A DNA stretch of 64,000 nucleotides from Zonotrichia leucophrys gambelii (lineage: Eukaryota; Chordata; Aves; Passeriformes; Passerellidae): assembly GCF_028769735.1 (NCBI RefSeq), contig NC_088172.1:58931075-58995074 (forward strand), written 5' to 3'. The stretch's first letter is position 1, and each line of letters begins with the position of its first letter. The notes beneath the pieces are model-generated. The model was not told the origin of the DNA, made no database searches, and saw nothing but the letters and a program-made list of their open reading frames with translations. Both the position numbers and the translations under genes were made by a program. Positions 59,201 to 64,000 of this stretch are shown here, piece by piece.

Positions 59201-60267
59201 ATTCTTAACTTATTTACATACTTTTACATGTTCAGAACACTGGAATTTAGTGGAAAAAAAAAGGAAACATAACCAACAGAACTAAGGTTAGCTAGAAGTG
59301 TGTCTCCAAACCCTTTAAATTTCCATGGGTTTCATATTTGGTAGATTTAGAGATGCTGCTATATTATAACTGAAATTAATTTGTTGTACATGGGAACTGA
59401 CAATGTTTTTAAGTGATTTTTAGAATAAACTGCTGAATTTTAGACAACTTCTGAAGACTGCGTGTTGATTGCATTGAATGAAATTTAAGTCAAATTAACG
59501 TGACTGAAACTTACATCCAGAAGGATTGTGTATTTTCAGGGTGATCCTTTGATACTTAGCACATCCATGCCCCTTTAAAAAGCTAGCTTTTGCAATTAGG
59601 AAAAAATTCTCATGTGTGGGATGCCTAAAGATGCAGTGAGTGTCTGGCAGAATTTTGGAATCACATGCATCTGAATGCTACTGATTGGCAAGGTAGCTCC
59701 TGAAGCTCGGTAGTGAGAGAAGAGTCTAAAGTTGCAGCTACCTGAGAGTTTGACCATACTGTGACTGTAGACTCTCTGACAGTGATGGGAAATTGCAACT
59801 TTCAGCTCACTCTATAACTTGGAAAATTTTTTCATTGTCTAATACATTGAATATTGTTTTGTACCTTAATGTAAGATTTAATGGCAGATGATAGCAGAGA
59901 ACAAAATCTGGATTAAAAGGGAGATACAAATACCCTATGGACAGAACTCTCCCCCTTGGGAAAAGAGAAGGGATGCCCCAGTAAATGGTATATTTGTAAA
60001 TTTAATTTACTATAAGAAGCTTTTAAACCTGAGTTCAGAATTCCAATGCAAAATAAGAAGCCACAAAAGCAGCTGTTAGGATTTACCCAGGAAGGTGATT
60101 TCTTGCTGTTGAATGCTTCATTCAGTGCAATATCTGGATACATCCTTGCTGCACGCTATTTGCTCGTCACTTTTTTCCTAAGTAAATTTTTGTGAAGAGC
60201 TTAAGAAACATTTTCCTTTTCTTGAATTTTCCACTCCTTACAGTGTCCTTCTCATACCTAAGAAAGA

Positions 60268-60575
60268 AAACTGGATAGGGACTTTTCACAAGGGCATGTA
60301 GTGATAGGACAAGGGGAATTATTTAAGAGTGAAAGAGGGTAGGGTTAGATGACCTATTCAGAAGAAATGCTTTAGTGTGAGTGTGTGGACACCGTGGAAC
60401 AGGTTGCTCAGAGAAGTGGTGGATGCCCCATCCTTGGAAGTGCTCAAGGACAGGTTGGATGGAGTTCTGAGCAACCTGGCCTAGTAGAAGGTGTTCCTGG
60501 ACATGACAGGGAGTTTGGAATTAGAAGAGCTTTAAGATCCCTTCCAGCTTAAATCACTCTACGAGTCTGTTATTC
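60268..60575 (+). mobile_element. CR1 LINE 3' end, 5' truncated
   Basis: The copy carries, in order, GGGACTTTTCACAAGGGCATG, AGTGATAGGACAAGGGGAA, GAAAGAGGGTAG, a GTGGACACCGTGGAACAGG section, GATGCCCCATCC, TTGGAAGTGCTCAAGGACAGG, GAGCAACCTGGCCTAGTAGAAGG and the closing TTTAAGATCCCTTCCAGCTT. These are standard avian CR1 3'-end words in sense orientation. It ends in ACTCTACGAGTCTGTTATTC, a decayed form of the ATTCTATG-type terminal repeats. It holds only non-coding 3' sequence, so it cannot move on its own. Confidence 0.92.
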
Positions 60576-63500
60576 CCTACGCAAAATTCCATCACAAAAA
60601 CATACTTGGGGAGAGGGGAAAGGAAGCTAACATTATTAATTTATTCAATACATCAGCCCCTTTAATCTCATAGGATATAGTAGTATTCTGCATTATTAGT
60701 TCACTTTTACAATCACCAAAGTAATTATTTCTTGTTCCTTAAGCTGGCATAAGAAAGTTTCTTTTACTTTTGTGGATACTCTTGAGTCAGCTGGTTTGGG
60801 GAATTAAAGTCAGCAGCGCCAGTGTGTTAGTTGTATATGCTCTTTTTAGTTCTTCCATGCTGTGTTGTGAAAACAGCTCTTCTTATTTGAAAGCCTCTCT
60901 TTTAGCTGCTGAATACTGAATACATTCAGGTTAAAACTGGAGAAGGCATAGCATGGGAACTAGCACATCTAGTAGTTTCTGATGGTCTGACTCAGTCTTT
61001 GATCAGGACTATCAAGGGATGCATCCTACAGGACTTAATTCAGTTCACTGTGTTCAAAGAAACTCTATGCAAACGTGTACAAAAATGTCCTGAAGTAATG
61101 TTCATTAAATCACCCTCCATACTAAGATACTGGTAATTTGCTGCAGGTATTACACTAAAGCACCTATAAAAGCCCTGGTTAAAAACACTTTTCCAGTGAT
61201 GTCCCTGTTTTGAAGTGATGTTGAAATGTTTCTAACTTCTTTGAAACCCCTTTATGTCCATAGAACCAACAGAAAAGAATAAAATGTGAGGAAAGATAGA
61301 GGGTTACATTAAAATTCCGTTTGGGAAAGAAAATACCAGGATACATTTGAACTGATATTAATATTATATTTCCTTTCATCATGGAATTGTTTAGATCTTT
61401 GGCTTGTGACATCTTTGAGAAGTGTTATTGCCATTACATCATTCCTAGTCCTGAGTTTGTAGTTTCCTCCTGTACAATGCGAGCTATGGAAGCACAGTCT
61501 AAGCTGCAGCAGTTTCCTTTATTATATGACAACTACTGATCCTGTGAAAGGGCTGTGTCATGCTGCATTGTGTATGTGCATTCTCAAAGAGAATCCCCAT
61601 TCAGAATAATTAATCATAATTAGCAGCACAGAGGCAACAAGGTCAAAATAATAACTGGATTTTTTCCCATACACATCAATCTCACATATTTATTGTGCAG
61701 TCAGGGAAAAAAAAGTCATTTTTTCAGAATGTGTGCTTTTGTAGCTTGGGTCCAGCAGTAAAAGATATTAAAATGCAATTGTTATAGCTGATTTTATGCC
61801 ATGTTTTTCACCTGAAGGAAAAAGTCCCAATTTAAGCACTCAAGTTAGTAGGGTTTTTTTTCATCCCTTAGGAACTCTAACTAGGATGTACTCATCCAAT
61901 TCAGGCCTATAGGTTGTTGGAGTCTTTTTTAGTTCCTTATCAATCTGTCCTCATCAGTGCTCATGAGATGTGTCAGCACCACAGAGTTAACTACAGAAAT
62001 TAAAACAGAATTTGAGGCCACCGCATTTGCTAAAAGCACTGAAAGAGGCATCCTTAACAATAAGAAGAAAATAAGAGGGAGGGCCATGACAGGATTTTTT
62101 GTACATCCTCCAAACATGCACTGAAGCTATAAAGCTGTGCAAATGGAAATAATACCCCTAGGCTTGACTCCAATGACTGACAAAAAGTAGGCGGAAGAAC
62201 AAATCTGATCTGATGATCTGAGGGCTGAGGAACTGGAGAAAAGGTTGTGACTGATTTGACCCTGAATGCATTAGGAAATCAAGCTGAGTGCAAGACCATT
62301 AAAAGATGATTCTGTATGCTGGTTATCCAAGTAGATAGAAACCAACTGACACTGAAAACTAAAGGCACATTTGAAAGAACTAGATAATTTGTATTTAATG
62401 GGTCAGAGCGCTCTGAAAATGTTAAATAAACTTGGTGCTTCTTTAGTTGCCATGCTTCTACTTCAAGGACAAGAGGTTTGACAGAAGTAAATACCAACAA
62501 AATAGTGTCTGCTTTTGAAAAGTTAATGAAAATAATTTTAATCATTGTCCCTTTCCTCTTTACATTTGTTTTTTTTTTTTTTTAAGAAGGAGAGATCACT
62601 CCAGACATGAAAAGATTTATTCCTGACCTTATAAACAATGTTTTACGCATCACTTACATGCTGTACACCAGATGCTGTAACTACAACCTTTGATAACTTG
62701 AAGCATAGGTTTTTGAATGCAAATATATCAATGTACTGGCGACTAAAACTCAGGAGGGAGTTCTGCTGTGACATATCACATATCACAAATGATTGAATTA
62801 AACCAGGGAACACAATGAATTGCTCCTTAAGTAACTGCAAATCATATAAGGAAAGGGAAATATTGTTGAAATGCCTCAATTTGCAACCGGCTTGTTAGAA
62901 ATAGCATGCAAACAACATTTTCTACAATTGATAGAAGTGTTAACCTCTATAATTTTTTAACCAAGTCAAGTTCTGTAAAATACCTTCTAGAAGTGACAGT
63001 GTTTCAGAAAGGGGGGAAAAATACATAAATAGGAAAATGCCAGGGAAAAAAATCATATAAGGCCCCGAGTGACATATACTTGGGGATAGCATTTAATGTC
63101 AATGAAACAAAACAATTTAAACTCTAAATTAGAGGTTCTGAAAGAGATCTGAGAACAGTGGACCAAAACAGTGCATTTCAGTGGACTTGAGTGCCACATT
63201 ACAGATTTGGCCAAGAGACTTTTCATGATAAATATCAATCTTTAAAGCTGATAGAGGTGTCAAGTGGCTCTTTATTTCCCCCTCTCCATTCTAGTATCTC
63301 TTGTAGCTGAATTATTTTAATGATTATATTTTTCTTTTGTTTTTCCCTCGTGGAAGGTTTGACATGAGATTTCTGAAATGCATCCCATTTCTATTCCCAT
63401 TATGTAAATATCAAACTGAAACAGTACAACAGTACAGTGATATTTTTGTGTATTTTATATACATTGTGAGTATATATAATGAAATATTTAACAAAACTAA

Positions 63501-64000
63501 AATAAAAATAAAGGAAGAGTTTATCCAGTTTCCTTTCTCTGAAGGGATACAGACAGATAAAAACTCAAATGTACTTAGATAAACTGGGTGGGGCTGGAGA
63601 AAGTCATATATTCTTCACCTTCACATGTTTTCTCTCCTTGTATATTCATTTGACTTAGTTACTGGATAACTTAAAAACACTGAGGACATGATTTGAGACA
63701 GGAAATTATGGACATGAGCATAGCAATAATTAATTATGTGTGCTGTTGACTGGAAAACAGATGTGAACTGAAATGCTGTTGTTTGAAGTGTTTGCGCCCT
63801 CTTTATAAAGGACTCCAGGGATTTTTTTTGTTGCCATAGAATTGTTTATTACTGCTGTCCTCTGTTCCAAAATGCTGCATCATTCTAGAGTGCTCTAGGG
63901 ATACTTCCCCAGCACCTAAACGTTGTGTTTTAATGAGCAGATATATAAAGCATGCTATTATTTTTTTTTCATGATGATCCCTTGCATGTTAATGTTGCTG
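60576..64000. other. Non-genic unique sequence to window end
   Basis: No gene was recognised. A T15 run lies at 62,569-62,583. 63,780-64,000 has balanced composition with a TTTGCGCCCTC word and could be the start of a conserved block that continues outside the window. Open frames are at most 88 codons. Confidence 0.5.

Larger units (their letters stand above)
52046..60267. other. Non-genic unique sequence
   Basis: No gene was recognised. Two short tandem duplications (53,323-53,356 and 53,924-53,955) and a tetranucleotide repeat (56,247-56,294) are listed separately. T/G text lies at 54,900-54,950 and 57,118-57,145. Open frames are at most 108 codons (52,158-52,484) with no recognisable domain; the region 52,140-52,380 has the feel of an old repeat, but I could not name one. 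Confidence 0.5.

Noticed and set aside
1..64000. CRISPR array, operons, bacterial-type promoters, integrons or phage
   Set aside because: No regularly spaced repeats, no packed coding frames, and the repeats are of avian retrotransposon type.

Overview
The window looks like non-coding vertebrate nuclear DNA, most likely from a bird. It is AT-rich, has no operon-like gene packing, and holds no open reading frame longer than 136 codons. No exon, tRNA or rRNA gene could be recognised. The avian call rests on its repeats: several CR1 LINE copies with the typical avian 3' end, a long-terminal-repeat fragment of a type I recognise from bird genomes, many T/G-rich tracts, and low overall repeat density. 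The exact species cannot be read from the sequence. The window is either a gene desert or the inside of a very long intron. A visible excess of T over A tracts on the + strand would fit an intron of a + strand gene, but this is weak.

Layout. 1-3945 is unique sequence with one conserved-looking block. 3946-5070 holds two CR1 relics in opposite orientation. 6440-7210 is strongly pyrimidine-rich. 7.9-13.5 kb is unique, with the best conserved-element candidate at 12,960-13,500. 14,966-16,130 is the densest mobile-element block: a decayed CR1 ORF2 piece, half of a 51-bp inverted repeat, and an endogenous retrovirus LTR-like fragment that seems to be split by a second LTR fragment. The other half of the inverted repeat is at 17,663-17,713, inside conserved-looking sequence. 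20,570-20,780 is a CR1 reverse-transcriptase relic and 21,770-21,836 a T/G tract. Two old SINE relics lie at about 25.3 and 26.3 kb. 26.3-44.8 kb is mostly unique, with a candidate element at 32,440-32,940. 44,878-45,045 is an isolated CpG-rich patch. 45-51.7 kb is unique with an AT microsatellite near 50.0 kb. CR1 3' ends lie at 51,705-52,045 (- strand) and 60,268-60,575 (+ strand). The rest, to 64,000, is unique sequence with simple repeats.

No genes can be described as working together here. If the window has a function it is probably regulatory, carried by the conserved-looking blocks, some of which hold clustered homeodomain-type motifs. That reading is by eye and was not tested by alignment.
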